NCBI GenBank assembly: GCA_002737115.1
Contig: NSHR01000030.1
Location: 1-49,255, forward strand
From: Gemmatimonadota bacterium
Lineage (GTDB): Bacteria; Gemmatimonadota; Gemmatimonadetes; Gemmatimonadales; Gemmatimonadaceae
DNA length: 49,255 nt
Direction: 5' to 3'
Positions 1-9,886 of the stretch are shown one piece after another. Under the pieces are notes generated by a model. The model had not been told where the DNA came from and did not search any database. It worked only from the letters and a program-made list of their open reading frames with translations. Position 1 is the stretch's first letter. Each line of letters opens with the position of its first letter. The position numbers and the translations under genes are program-made.

Positions 1-746
1 CCAAACCCTTGGCTTTTGTGCTGCGAGCGGCTCTCGGCCGCGATCTCGTAGTAGCTGCGTCCCAGCAGCGCGTCGTACTCACCCACGTTCACGCGCAACG
101 TGGCGGAATCGGGGGCCTGTCGCGCGCTGCGATAAAATTTCTGCGGCGTCCACGGCAGCCCGAAGCCTTTCACCGGAAAGCGCACGGTGTCGGCCGCCAG
201 ATCGTACGCTTCACGCGCCAGGATACCCGAGACCTGATGATGTCCATGCCCATCGCGCGGCGTGCCGCTGAAGAACGCCACCATCACATGCGGACGGAAC
301 GCGCGCACCACGCGCACCACGTCGCCAAGAATGGAATCCTTGGGCCAGTGCGTGTAGGTCTCTTCGGCGTTCTTGCTAAAGCCGAAGTCGTAGGCGCGCG
401 TGAAGTACTGCCGGCCGCCATCAATACGGCGCGCCGACAATAGTTCTTGGGTGCGGATCGCGCCGAGCGCTTCGCCCAGTTCGTTGCCGATCAGATTCTG
501 TCCGCCGTCACCGCGCGTGAGCGAGAGGTACGCCGTTTCCACGTGGCGGCCCTTGGCCAGCCACGCAATGATCGGTGTGTCTTCGTCGTCGGGGTGTGCA
601 GCCACCGTGAGCACGCGACCGGTGGTGCCAACGCTGGCGAGGGTGGAGCCCAAGGCGGCGGCGCCGCGGTCGAGCGTCACGTTCTGCGCCGATATAGCAC
701 GCCCACCAGCGACAAGCGCCGCGGCAATAGCCGCGGCGCTCATCAT
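1..746 (-). CDS. PIG-L/LmbE-like deacetylase, N-terminal part (runs off window start)
   Basis: Reverse-strand translation from ATG at 746: MMSAAAIAAALVAGGRAISAQ... signal-like, then VLTVAAHPDDEDTPIIAWLAKGR (AHPDDE motif) and RPHVMVAFFSGTPRDGHGHHQVSG; absent from the ORF track because it has no stop in the window. Confidence 0.88.
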   Translation of the reverse strand, partial: MMSAAAIAAALVAGGRAISAQNVTLDRGAAALGSTLASVGTTGRVLTVAAHPDDEDTPIIAWLAKGRHVETAYLSLTRGDGGQNLIGNELGEALGAIRTQELLSARRIDGGRQYFTRAYDFGFSKNAEETYTHWPKDSILGDVVRVVRAFRPHVMVAFFSGTPRDGHGHHQVSGILAREAYDLAADTVRFPVKGFGLPWTPQKFYRSARQAPDSATLRVNVGEYDALLGRSYYEIAAESRSQHKSQGF

Positions 747-778
747 TGTCTGGTGAATTCTGGTGCGCCGAAGCGCGT

Positions 779-3592
779 TCACTGACCCACCGTCATCATT
801 GTGCGCTCCGCGGCCACTTCGCCGGTATCCATGACCATCGCAATGATGCGGGCCTGTTCGGCCTGGTGCGCATCCATGTAGCCTTCCGCCGGGCTCGCGC
901 GCTCCGGACGACCCACATAGCGCACACCCACCGACGCGCCCGCCGACGCGCGCAAACGCGGCTGCACGTATGTCCACGCGCCCTGATTCTTTGGCTCTTC
1001 CTGCGCCCACACGACCTGCTCGATCACGGGATATAGGTCCATGATGCGCATGATCTCTTCGTGCGGCCACGGGTATAGCTCCTCAACGCGCACCAGCGCC
1101 ACATTCGGATTGCGCGTGGCCGCCAGCGACATGTCGTAATACAGTTTACCGGTGCAGAACACGATGCGACGCACCTCGTCGCGATGCTGCGACGCGATGG
1201 GATCGTCGATCACCGACTGGAAGCCGCCCTGCGACAGCTCGTCCAGCTTCGACGCCGCCTGCGGCAAGCGCAGTAGCGACTTGGGCTGCATGCAGATGAG
1301 CGGACGACGCGAGGTCCGCAGCGCCTGACGGCGCAGCAGGTGGAAGTACTGCGCCGGCGTGCTGCAGTAGGCCACCGTGAGGTTGCCTTCGGCACACATC
1401 TGCAGGAAGCGCTCAAGACGCGCGCTGGAATGCTCCGGCCCCTGTCCTTCATAGCCATGCGGCAGCAGCAGCACGACGCCGCTGTCCTGTCCCCACTTGG
1501 CGCGGTCGGCCACGATGAATTGGTCGATGATCGGCTGCGCCACGTTCACGAAGTCACCGAACTGCGCTTCCCACAACGTGAGGGCATCATTAGCGACGGT
1601 GCTGAATCCGTACTCAAACGCCAGCACGGCGGTCTCCGAGAGCGCCGAGTTGAAAATCTCGAACACCCCCTCGGCGCCCGGTAGATGGGCGAGCGGCGCA
1701 TACTTGCGGCCGTTCTCGCTGTCGCTGAGCACCGCGTGACGATGCGAGAAGGTGCCGCGCTCAGCGTCCTGACCGGTGAGGCGCACCGACATGCCGTCGA
1801 GGAGCAGCGTACCGAACGCCAGCGCTTCGGCGTGGCCCCACTCGATACCACCCTGCTCGCCCATCGTCTCCCGACGACGCTCAAGCTGCTTGGCCAAGCG
1901 CGGATTCGGCTTGAGATCGGCCGGCCACGTGAGCAGCGCGTCGTTCACATATCTCAGCTGCTCGACCGCCACGTTGGTGGCAACAGCCTTCGGCGCAGAC
2001 ACCGGCTCGGCTGGCCACGGCGCGTGCTGCTCACTGCCCAGCAGCGACTGCTTGAAGCGCGCGTGGATGTCGGCGTAATTCTGCGACACCGCCTGCTCGA
2101 TCGCGGCCGCTTCAGCCTCGGTGATCACGCCCTCGGACACCAGCCGGCTCGCCCACACCTGCGGCACCGTGGGATGCTGGCGGATTTGCGCGGAGCGCGT
2201 GGGCTGCGTGTACATCGGCTCGTCGCCTTCGTTGTGGCCATGACGACGATAGCCCACGAGGTCGATCAGCACGTCTTTTTTGAACGTGGCACGATAGGCG
2301 CACGCCAGACGCACCGCCGTGATGCAAGCTTGTGCATCATCGGCATTGACGTGGAACACCGGGATCTCGAAGCCCTTCGCGAGATCCGATGAGTAGTGCG
2401 TGGAGCGGGCATCGATCGGGTCGGTCGTGAAACCGACCTGATTGTTGACGATGATGTGAATCGTGCCGCCCGTGCGATACGCATTCAGGTGCGAGATGTT
2501 GAGCGTTTCGGCTACGACACCCTCGCCCGGAAACGCCGCATCGCCATGAATGGCCACCGGTACCACCGCGAGTTCGTCGCGTTCGCCTAGGCGACCCGGC
2601 ACACGTTGCAACGCGCGCACCATGCCTTCGATGACCGGGTTCACCACTTCGAGGTGCGACGGATTGGGGGCCAGACGCAGCGTGACTTCCTTGCCGTCCA
2701 CGTCCCGCGAGCCAACGAAGCCCATGTGATACTTCACGTCGCCCGTCGCGTTGCCGTCCACGTGATCGTGACGACCCTCGAACTCGGCGAAGAGGCTCTC
2801 GAACGGCTTGCCCATCACGTTCGTGAGCACATTGAGCCGGCCGCGATGCGCCATGCCGATCACGATCTCGCGCGCACCGGAGCGTCCCGACTCGCGAATC
2901 ACTTCGTCGAGCATCGGAATCAGCGTATCGGTGCCTTCCACGGAGAAGCGCTTGTAGCCCTGATACGCCCGACCAATGAAGCGCTCCAACCCGTCCACCT
3001 GATTCAGGCGACGCAGCGTGTCCTTCTTTTCATCGGGCGTGAGATCGCGCGTGAGCACACCATCGCGGAACGCACGCATGAACCAGTCGCGCTCTTCATC
3101 CACTTCGAGGTGCCACACTTCCCAGCCAACGCGACCCGCGTACACCTGTCGCTTTCGCGCGATCGCGTCGGCGGCGGTGGCAAAGCGATCATCACCCAGT
3201 GCGGCACCGGGAATCGCCCGTAAATCGGCCTCGGTCAGCCCCCAGTACTCGGGGCTCAGATCCTCGGCGCCGGGAGGCGGCGTGCCGAGTGGGTCGAGCT
3301 GCACGGCGTAGTGACCGTAGCTGCGGATGGCCTGCTGCAGCGAGGCGGCGGCGGCCACTTTCCTGAGGAAGGCGACGTCGTAGGTGGCACCGCTGGCCGG
3401 GGCAGACGAAGGCGCCGTCGCCCCCTGCCCGAACAGCGACTCGGCGATGCGGAAGTACTGGCGCCACGTCTCGTCCACACTGGCGGGGTCGTGACGATAA
3501 CGCTCGAATTGTTCGGCAAAAATGCCGTCGTTGAAAACGCTCGTGATGGCAGCGGTCATATTCTTCGAATGTAATGGCGGGTTCTCGTGCAC
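779..3592 (-). CDS. sucA: 2-oxoglutarate dehydrogenase E1 component
   Basis: 937 aa; GMAHRGRLNVLTNVMGKP, IHGDAAFPGEGVVAETLNIS, VGYRRHGHNEGDEP motifs; likely start is the internal MTAAITSVFNDG. Confidence 0.96.
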   Translation of the reverse strand: MHENPPLHSKNMTAAITSVFNDGIFAEQFERYRHDPASVDETWRQYFRIAESLFGQGATAPSSAPASGATYDVAFLRKVAAAASLQQAIRSYGHYAVQLDPLGTPPPGAEDLSPEYWGLTEADLRAIPGAALGDDRFATAADAIARKRQVYAGRVGWEVWHLEVDEERDWFMRAFRDGVLTRDLTPDEKKDTLRRLNQVDGLERFIGRAYQGYKRFSVEGTDTLIPMLDEVIRESGRSGAREIVIGMAHRGRLNVLTNVMGKPFESLFAEFEGRHDHVDGNATGDVKYHMGFVGSRDVDGKEVTLRLAPNPSHLEVVNPVIEGMVRALQRVPGRLGERDELAVVPVAIHGDAAFPGEGVVAETLNISHLNAYRTGGTIHIIVNNQVGFTTDPIDARSTHYSSDLAKGFEIPVFHVNADDAQACITAVRLACAYRATFKKDVLIDLVGYRRHGHNEGDEPMYTQPTRSAQIRQHPTVPQVWASRLVSEGVITEAEAAAIEQAVSQNYADIHARFKQSLLGSEQHAPWPAEPVSAPKAVATNVAVEQLRYVNDALLTWPADLKPNPRLAKQLERRRETMGEQGGIEWGHAEALAFGTLLLDGMSVRLTGQDAERGTFSHRHAVLSDSENGRKYAPLAHLPGAEGVFEIFNSALSETAVLAFEYGFSTVANDALTLWEAQFGDFVNVAQPIIDQFIVADRAKWGQDSGVVLLLPHGYEGQGPEHSSARLERFLQMCAEGNLTVAYCSTPAQYFHLLRRQALRTSRRPLICMQPKSLLRLPQAASKLDELSQGGFQSVIDDPIASQHRDEVRRIVFCTGKLYYDMSLAATRNPNVALVRVEELYPWPHEEIMRIMDLYPVIEQVVWAQEEPKNQGAWTYVQPRLRASAGASVGVRYVGRPERASPAEGYMDAHQAEQARIIAMVMDTGEVAAERTMMTVGQ

Positions 3593-3630
3593 ACAGGTGA
3601 GCAGTGCACTCCGTAGCCCGCGGCGTTCGC

Positions 3631-4949
3631 TCAGTGCGTCACGGGCAGCACGAGGGTGAACACCGACCCCTCACCGGGGCGCGACACGACCTCGATGCGT
3701 CCGCCAAGCATGGTGGCGAGGCGGCGCGCGATGTAGAGCCCCAAGCCGGTACCCCGATGCCGCCCGGCCGGCACGTTCTCGATCTGGGAGAAGGGGCGAA
3801 ATAGGCGCTGCATGTCGGTGGACTCGATCCCGATGCCGGTGTCGCGCACGGCGAACCGGACCGTGGTCGCGCCATCGGCCAGCGGCGATCCGCGGGTGAC
3901 GCGCACCGACACGGCGCCCTCTTCGGTGAACTTCACCGCATTTTGGCAGAGGTTGAGCAGGATTTGCCGCACGCGGTCCTCGTCGGTGTGCATCGACGGC
4001 AACCCCGGCTCGAGGTCGATCGAAAACTCGATCCCTTTTTCGCGCGCCAGCGGTTCGATGAACGGGTGGAGCGAATCCAGCACTTCGGGCACGCGCACGG
4101 TGGCGTGGCGTGCCGTGAGCCGGTCGGCCTCAAGCGAGGCGTAGGTGAGGATATCCTCGATGAGTGAGCCCAAGTGCCGCCCGACCGTGCGCAGCCGCAT
4201 GACCACGTCCTGCTGTTCGGGCGACAGCGGGCCGAGGATCTGGTCCTCCAAGAGTTCGCTGTACCCCTCGAGTGCCGTTAGCGGGGTGCGAAGCTCGTGC
4301 GATAGGGTCGCTAAGAGGCTGGTTTTGGCAGCGTCAGCCGAGCGGGCGTCTTCCAGCAATCGGGCCTTCCAGAGCGCCAGCGCGGCGAGGTCGGCCATGA
4401 CGCCCAGTCGTTCTTCGTCGGCGTCGTCGAACTGGGGGTGACCGGTGTCTCGCGAAATGGACAGCACGCCGAACAGCTGCCCGTTGGCCAGGAGCGGAAG
4501 CAGTAGAATCGGTCCGATGCCCAAGCGTGGCAGTAGCTCGGCGAAAAAGGGGGAGCTGGCGTCGGGCGAGAGGATCGTGATCGCCCGCAATTCGTTGGCG
4601 ACCCGTCCGGTGACCGTGCCCTCCAAGGCGAAGGTCATGGACAGCAGGTCATTTGCTCGACCGGAGCAGGCTACATAAACGCCATTATCACCACTTAATT
4701 CCGCCACTGCAGCGCCAGTCGCTTGTCCACGTACCATGGAAAGCTCACATAGTGTCCGTAGCACGCTTTGCGAGTTCGTTTCGGCCGCCAAGGCGCGGGC
4801 TGCCTGGCGGAGCGTGCCGAGCTCCTCTGTTTTCCGATAATCGGAATACAGGAGGTCTTCCGTGCGGGCGGGAAAGTGCGCCGGATCGTGAGGACTGTGC
4901 GAACTGTGCATCTGGGAACTCTGCACCGTCGCACGTCGCTTGGGGAGCG

Positions 4950-4959
<10 letters not shown>
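3631..4959 (-). CDS. GAF-domain sensor histidine kinase
   Basis: [18 protein letters not shown]-box, [14 protein letters not shown]-box, DTGIGIE G-box; N-terminal GAF-like region; exact start uncertain (MHSSHSPHD also possible). Confidence 0.93.
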
Positions 4960-5135
<176 letters not shown>

Positions 5136-5147
5136 CGGCCGCGCGGG

Positions 5148-5543
5148 CTAAAGGGCCGCCGGGACGTACTCGACGTCCCGAAGCCCTTCGAAGTCGGCGT
5201 CCTGCGTCCACACCGTCGCGCCAAGTTCACGCGCGGTCGCGTACACGATACTGTCGGCCAGCGGCAGCTTGTGCTCAAGGCTCAGCGACGCCGCACGTAA
5301 CGCTAACGTCGCATCGAGATCGATGACACGACCTTGTTGCATCACGGCGATCGCCTGGAGCGCGTCACTCTCTCCGCGCTGGCGCGCGATCACCTTAAAG
5401 ACTTCCAGCAGGCAGATGGCCGGCGTCACGAGCCGCCGCTCGTCTTCGATGGCAGCGGCAAACTTTCCGGCATTCGCCGCGTCGGCGAAATAGGCGAGCC
5501 ACGCCGACGAGTCGACCACATTTAATTTGGCACGAGTGACCAT
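5148..5543 (-). CDS. PIN-domain toxin (VapC-like)
   Basis: 131 aa, VVDSSAWLAYFAD..., LPLADSIVYATARELGATVWTQDADF; downstream of AbrB-like antitoxin. Confidence 0.88.
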   Translation of the reverse strand: MVTRAKLNVVDSSAWLAYFADAANAGKFAAAIEDERRLVTPAICLLEVFKVIARQRGESDALQAIAVMQQGRVIDLDATLALRAASLSLEHKLPLADSIVYATARELGATVWTQDADFEGLRDVEYVPAAL

Positions 5544-5552
5544 GGCGCAGCC

Positions 5553-5759
5553 CTACTCGCGATCAGCGTCACGATCGACAGCTGTGTCGATGCCGCGCAC
5601 GAATCCGCGCAGACTCCGCGCGGTCCGCAATGGGATCAGCTCGACGCGATCTCCGTACACGATGGCCTGAACCTTCTGGCCAGGCTCCAGCTGGAGCCGC
5701 TCGCGAACGCTCCGCGGAATCACCACCTGATACTTGGGCGAAATCGTGACCACGTCCAT
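5553..5759 (-). CDS. AbrB/MazE-type antitoxin
   Basis: MDVVTISPKYQVVIPRSVRERLQLEPGQKVQAIVYGDRVELIP, SpoVT/AbrB swapped-hairpin motif. Confidence 0.92.
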   Translation of the reverse strand: MDVVTISPKYQVVIPRSVRERLQLEPGQKVQAIVYGDRVELIPLRTARSLRGFVRGIDTAVDRDADRE

Positions 5760-5778
5760 TTGGACCTCCCAGTGTCCG

Positions 5779-5817
5779 TATCGATCGAACTATCGTCATA
5801 CGAAAGGTAGATCGATA
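5779..5817. promoter_or_regulatory. Candidate operator of the AbrB/PIN module (TATCGATC-N23-GATCGATA)
   Basis: 8-bp inverted repeat 5779-5786 / 5810-5817 directly upstream of the antitoxin start at 5759. Confidence 0.4.
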
Positions 5818-5836
5818 GCGGATTGAGGGCAACGCC

Positions 5837-7408
5837 CTACTTCATCACCGGCGTCGCCCCGCCCGGCCACAGCGGCCCCAACCCCGCCATCAGCTCGGCG
5901 ATCACGCCGATGCCGTCCCACAGATTGCCGATGCGCAGGTTCTCGTTGGGCGCGTGCTGACTGTTGTCGGCGTTCACCGTGGGCACCGTAATTACCGTGG
6001 CGCCGAGCTGCTCCACGAAGTGAAACAGCGGGAGCGACCCACCCAGCATCGGCATCACGAACGGCTCGCGACCGTAGGCGCGAGTCATCAGCGTTTGTAC
6101 CGCGCGCACCGACGGCAGCGTGGACGCCACGCGCACGCTGGTGTAGCCACCGCCGCAGCCCATGTACGCCAAGTGAGCGCGATCGGTGCTGCGCGCGGCG
6201 GCATTGGGGTCAGTAGCCACCGTGTAGCCCAACGACACGAGATGACGCGTAACTAACTCGCAGATGCGCGCGGGCTGCTGATCAGGCACCAAGCGGAAGT
6301 CGATGGACACGCTGGCGCTGGTGGGCACGGCGTTGGCCGCGCCACCACCCACTTCACCCGTGCGAATGCCACGGATGTTGAGCGCGGGGAGCATGATGCG
6401 CTCGCCCAAAGCGGCGTTGTTCGCTTCGGTGCGCGCGAGCCCCAGTGAGGTGCGCAGCGAGTCGTCGGTATTCGACAGCGCCTTGCCCAACGCGCGATCG
6501 CCGTCGGCAATGGCCGGCACGTCGTCGTAGAAGCCGGCGATCTTGATACGGCCGTCCATGTCGCGCACACTCGCAATGAAGTGCGCCACCGCCACGCCGG
6601 GGTTGGGCGCCCAGTTGCCGTAATGTCCGCTGTGCAATGCGCGGTTGGGGCCATAGAACGTGACGTCGATGCCCATGACGCCGCGCACGCCGAGCACGAG
6701 CTGTGGCGCACCGCTCACATGGGCGGGGCCGTCGACGAACAGCCATGCGTCGGCCGCCAGCACCGCCTTGTGCGCCTTGAGCAGGTCGCCCAGGTGCGCG
6801 GAGCCGGCTTCTTCTTCGCCTTCCAGGAAGAACTTCACATTCACCGTGGGCGCCTTCTTCGCGGCCTTGAGCGCGTCGAGGGCGGCCAGCATGGCGATGA
6901 TCGGGCCCTTGTCGTCGCTGGCCGAGCGGGAGCGGATGCGCACGGCGGGATCGATGGTGTCGCCCTTGGCCGGCATGGCCACAGCGTCAGTGGCCACGCT
7001 GTTTTCGTAGCGGCGCAGTTCGGGGGTGAAGGGATCGCCGTTCCATCCGCCCCCGGCCACCGGCTGTCCGTCGTAGTGCGCGTACATCACGATGGTGCGC
7101 GTGGCCCCGGGCGCTTTCAGCTCGCCGAACAGGGCGGGACTGCCACCGGTGGGTGCGCGCAGCGGCCGCATGGCGACACCACGCTTGGCGAAGGCCGCCG
7201 TCAGGAACTCGACGTTGCGACGGATGTTCGCGCTGTCGGAGGCCACGTTGGGGATGGCCATCAGGGCGAACGCTTCGTCGAGGATCTCGCGCTCGTGGGC
7301 CTTCCGCCATGCGTCGACGGCGGGGCGGAGCTGCTGGGCCGCGAGGGGGGCCGCGGCGAGCGTGGCGAGGGCGATGGACGCCACGAGAGTACGATGTAGA
7401 GAGGCCAT
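5837..7408 (-). CDS. M20/M28-like dipeptidase with signal peptide
   Basis: MASLHRTLVASIALATLAAAPLAAQQ signal; MYAHYDGQPV, DDKGPIIAMLAAL, EGEEEAGS motifs; ORF-track start at 7540 lies inside the palindromic repeat and is probably not used. Confidence 0.92.
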   Translation of the reverse strand: MASLHRTLVASIALATLAAAPLAAQQLRPAVDAWRKAHEREILDEAFALMAIPNVASDSANIRRNVEFLTAAFAKRGVAMRPLRAPTGGSPALFGELKAPGATRTIVMYAHYDGQPVAGGGWNGDPFTPELRRYENSVATDAVAMPAKGDTIDPAVRIRSRSASDDKGPIIAMLAALDALKAAKKAPTVNVKFFLEGEEEAGSAHLGDLLKAHKAVLAADAWLFVDGPAHVSGAPQLVLGVRGVMGIDVTFYGPNRALHSGHYGNWAPNPGVAVAHFIASVRDMDGRIKIAGFYDDVPAIADGDRALGKALSNTDDSLRTSLGLARTEANNAALGERIMLPALNIRGIRTGEVGGGAANAVPTSASVSIDFRLVPDQQPARICELVTRHLVSLGYTVATDPNAAARSTDRAHLAYMGCGGGYTSVRVASTLPSVRAVQTLMTRAYGREPFVMPMLGGSLPLFHFVEQLGATVITVPTVNADNSQHAPNENLRIGNLWDGIGVIAELMAGLGPLWPGGATPVMK

Positions 7409-7481
7409 TCCTGAAGTTGTGAGCAAGATGGCTGCTTCGACAGGGGCGCGGCGACCGGGGCCGCGCTGACGGTCGCGAGCT

Positions 7482-7602
7482 CTTTGGTTCACGCGAAGGG
7501 CGCGAAGATCGCGAAGAGACGCGAAGAACAGCAACAGCATTTTTCTCTTTTGCTATTCTTCGCGCCCTTCGCGGCCCTTCGCGATCTTCGCGCGAACCAA
7601 AG
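7482..7602. repeat. Long palindromic CGCGAAG repeat element, copy 1
   Basis: 56-bp arms 7482-7537 and 7547-7602, imperfect inverted repeat, 9-nt loop; CTTTGGTTC ends and iterated NNCGCGAAG units. Confidence 0.9.
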
Positions 7603-7649
7603 GCCTATCCCCTCAAGCGAACCTCAGCCGCAGCGCGCTGACGTTTACC

Positions 7650-9764
7650 TCAGAACTCGGCGCTCACCGTCGCAAACAGCGCCCGCGCCGGCAGCACGAA
7701 GTAGCGCACCGTCCCCGACCCCGACACGGCACCACTCGCGAACTTCTGCGTATCGCCGAGGTTCGCCCCGCGCACCGTGAGCGCATAGCGGCCGAGCGTA
7801 GCCCGCGCCGATGCATCGAGCGTGTAGTAGTCGGGCAGCACGCGATCGGCACTGCTGGTGTTATCGAGATACGCCGCCGACTGATAGCGGCCCTCGACGC
7901 TCAGCATGAAGCGGTTCGTCGGCGATACTTCAATGCGATGCGACGAGATGAACGCCGGCGTGAGCAGAGGCGTCACGTTGCGTCGCACCACCGGCGTGCC
8001 ACGCGACGAATCGGTGAACTGCGCGATGCGGTTCTGACTCCAACTCGCATTTCCCGCGAGCAGCACCCGCCGAATGCCGCGATACGATGCATCCACCTCG
8101 ATGCCACGCCGATAGCTGTTGCCCACGTTCCGCCGCAAAATCGAACCCGACGCCGTGGGTGCTCCAATGCGCGCGATGTCGTTGCGGAAATCCATGCTGT
8201 ACAGATTCGTCGACACATCCATCGTGGCGCGCGACCACGTGAGCCCCAACTCGGCGTCGCGCACCGACTCCGGCTTCACGCGCGTGAAGTCGCCATAGTC
8301 GGCCACGTTTCCGCTGTTCAGGTCATCGTCACCGGCAAAGAGATCATTGCGCGCCGGTTCGCGGCTCGTGATGCCGTACGACGCGTACGTGGAAAGACCC
8401 GTGGCCAGCTGGTACGTGACGCCGGCCTTCGGATTAAAGAACATCCAATCAATGCTGCGCGCGTCGATGCCGGCGTTGGCATCGGGCTGGTAGCGGAACG
8501 TCGCGTAGCGCCCCTGCAGGTCGGCAAACCAGCGGGCCTTTCCGGCGTCGAGCGACAGCTTGGCAAAGGCGCTGGCGTCCTGCTTGTGGCCGGTGTTGTC
8601 GTACAACGTGGTGGAGGGCTGGAAGTAGCCGCGATGCGCGCGCTGGTATGTGTTGGCGTTAATGCCGGTATTCATGCGCAGCGCGCCGCGCTCCACGTTG
8701 TATGCGCTCGTCACGCCATACCACGTATGCGCCAGATTGAAGCGATAGCGATCGGGCAACGCGATATAGTCGTAGTTGCCGCTGGCCGAGTTGCGGTACA
8801 CCGTGGTGCTTGCCGACCCGCCGTTCTGCAAGGCGCGCGTATACGCCAGCGACACCATCTGCTGGCCGAACTTATCGCGCTCGTCGGGCTGCAACGGATT
8901 GTAGCGACGATTCTCACGTAACTCGTCGAGCGTTGCACCAGTATACGAGAGCGTGTCGGCCAGCAGCCCCACCAGCGTGGTCAGCTTGACCACATCGCGC
9001 GCGCCGAACCACCCGGCGCCCACGAAGGCCGAGCGGCCCAGCACCCCACTGTGATCGCGGTACCCGTTGGTGCGCAGCGCACTGGCCCGGCCGTACACCG
9101 CGAATTTGCTGTCGGTGAGCCCCGAGTTGAACGACGCGCTCACGCGTTGCGCGCCGAACGATCCCATCTGCAACTGCACGTCACCACCGGCATCGGCGCG
9201 CGCCACCGGCATCGTTTCGAAATTCACACTGCCAGCGAACGACGCCGTGCCAGCCGTGCTCGTGCCCACACCGCGCTGCACCTGCACCGACTGCACGTTC
9301 GACATCAGGTCGGCCAGATTGGCGAAGTACAGCACCTGATCTTCCATGTCGTTCAACGGCACGCCGTCGAGCGTGATGTTGATGCGCGTCTGATCGATGC
9401 CGCGCAGTCGCAGGTAGCTGTAGCCCCAGCTGGTGCCGGTTTCGGTGTGCGACGTTATGGAGGGCGCCGCATTCATGAGCAGCATCGGGACGTCCTGCCC
9501 GAAGTGCCGCTGCGTGATAGCGGCGCGACCGATGGTGGTTTGCGAGATCGGCGCCTGTTCGTTAGCACGGATAGCGCGGACCAACACGCCTTCGACACTG
9601 CGCACGGAGTCGGCCTTGGCCGCGACCTTGGCGCTGTCGGAGCGGGATTGCGCGCCGAGCGAGGCAGCGGCAATAGTCAGGAGGGTGGCGCTGAGCGCAG
9701 CGCCGAGGGTAGCGACACCAAGTCGCGGCGCGCGCCATGGGCGCGCGATTGCGTGCGGATACAT
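7650..9764 (-). CDS. TonB-dependent receptor, probable thiamine/TPP uptake
   Basis: 704 aa; plug domain (DVPMLLMNAAPSITSHTETGTSWGYSYLRLRGIDQTRINITLDGVPLNDMED) and C-terminal beta-barrel ending ALFATVSAEF; preceded by TPP riboswitch. Confidence 0.93.
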   Translation of the reverse strand: MYPHAIARPWRAPRLGVATLGAALSATLLTIAAASLGAQSRSDSAKVAAKADSVRSVEGVLVRAIRANEQAPISQTTIGRAAITQRHFGQDVPMLLMNAAPSITSHTETGTSWGYSYLRLRGIDQTRINITLDGVPLNDMEDQVLYFANLADLMSNVQSVQVQRGVGTSTAGTASFAGSVNFETMPVARADAGGDVQLQMGSFGAQRVSASFNSGLTDSKFAVYGRASALRTNGYRDHSGVLGRSAFVGAGWFGARDVVKLTTLVGLLADTLSYTGATLDELRENRRYNPLQPDERDKFGQQMVSLAYTRALQNGGSASTTVYRNSASGNYDYIALPDRYRFNLAHTWYGVTSAYNVERGALRMNTGINANTYQRAHRGYFQPSTTLYDNTGHKQDASAFAKLSLDAGKARWFADLQGRYATFRYQPDANAGIDARSIDWMFFNPKAGVTYQLATGLSTYASYGITSREPARNDLFAGDDDLNSGNVADYGDFTRVKPESVRDAELGLTWSRATMDVSTNLYSMDFRNDIARIGAPTASGSILRRNVGNSYRRGIEVDASYRGIRRVLLAGNASWSQNRIAQFTDSSRGTPVVRRNVTPLLTPAFISSHRIEVSPTNRFMLSVEGRYQSAAYLDNTSSADRVLPDYYTLDASARATLGRYALTVRGANLGDTQKFASGAVSGSGTVRYFVLPARALFATVSAEF

Positions 9765-9769
9765 CGATT

Positions 9770-9853
9770 GGACTCCCTACGCCGGTACGAGCCGGATCAG
9801 GTTCTACGGGACTCTCTCAGCCAACGCGCACTAGCGGCGCCGGCACCCCGGTC
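9770..9853 (-). ncRNA. TPP riboswitch (THI element)
   Basis: Reverse strand ...GACCGGGGTGCCGGCG...GGCTGAGAGAGTCCCGTAGAACCTGATCCGGCTCGTACCGGCGTAGGGAGTCC matches thi-box signatures (GGGGTGCC, GCTGAGA, CCGTAGAACCTGATCCGG, CCGGCGTAGGGA). Confidence 0.95.
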
Positions 9854-9868
9854 ATGTGCAGAGAACTT

Positions 9869-9874
9869 TAATTA
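9869..9874. promoter_or_regulatory. Palindromic TAATTA, candidate shared -10 element of divergent TonB receptor and pnuC
   Basis: Self-complementary hexamer ~15 nt from the riboswitch 5' side and 12 nt from the pnuC ATG; no convincing -35 seen on either strand. Confidence 0.35.
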
Positions 9875-9886
9875 GCTTTCCGTCTC

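Noticed and set aside
1685-3223. Large forward ORFs opposite sucA (235 and 205 aa)
   Set aside because: Fully antisense to a clear 2-oxoglutarate dehydrogenase gene; Arg/His-rich shadow frames.
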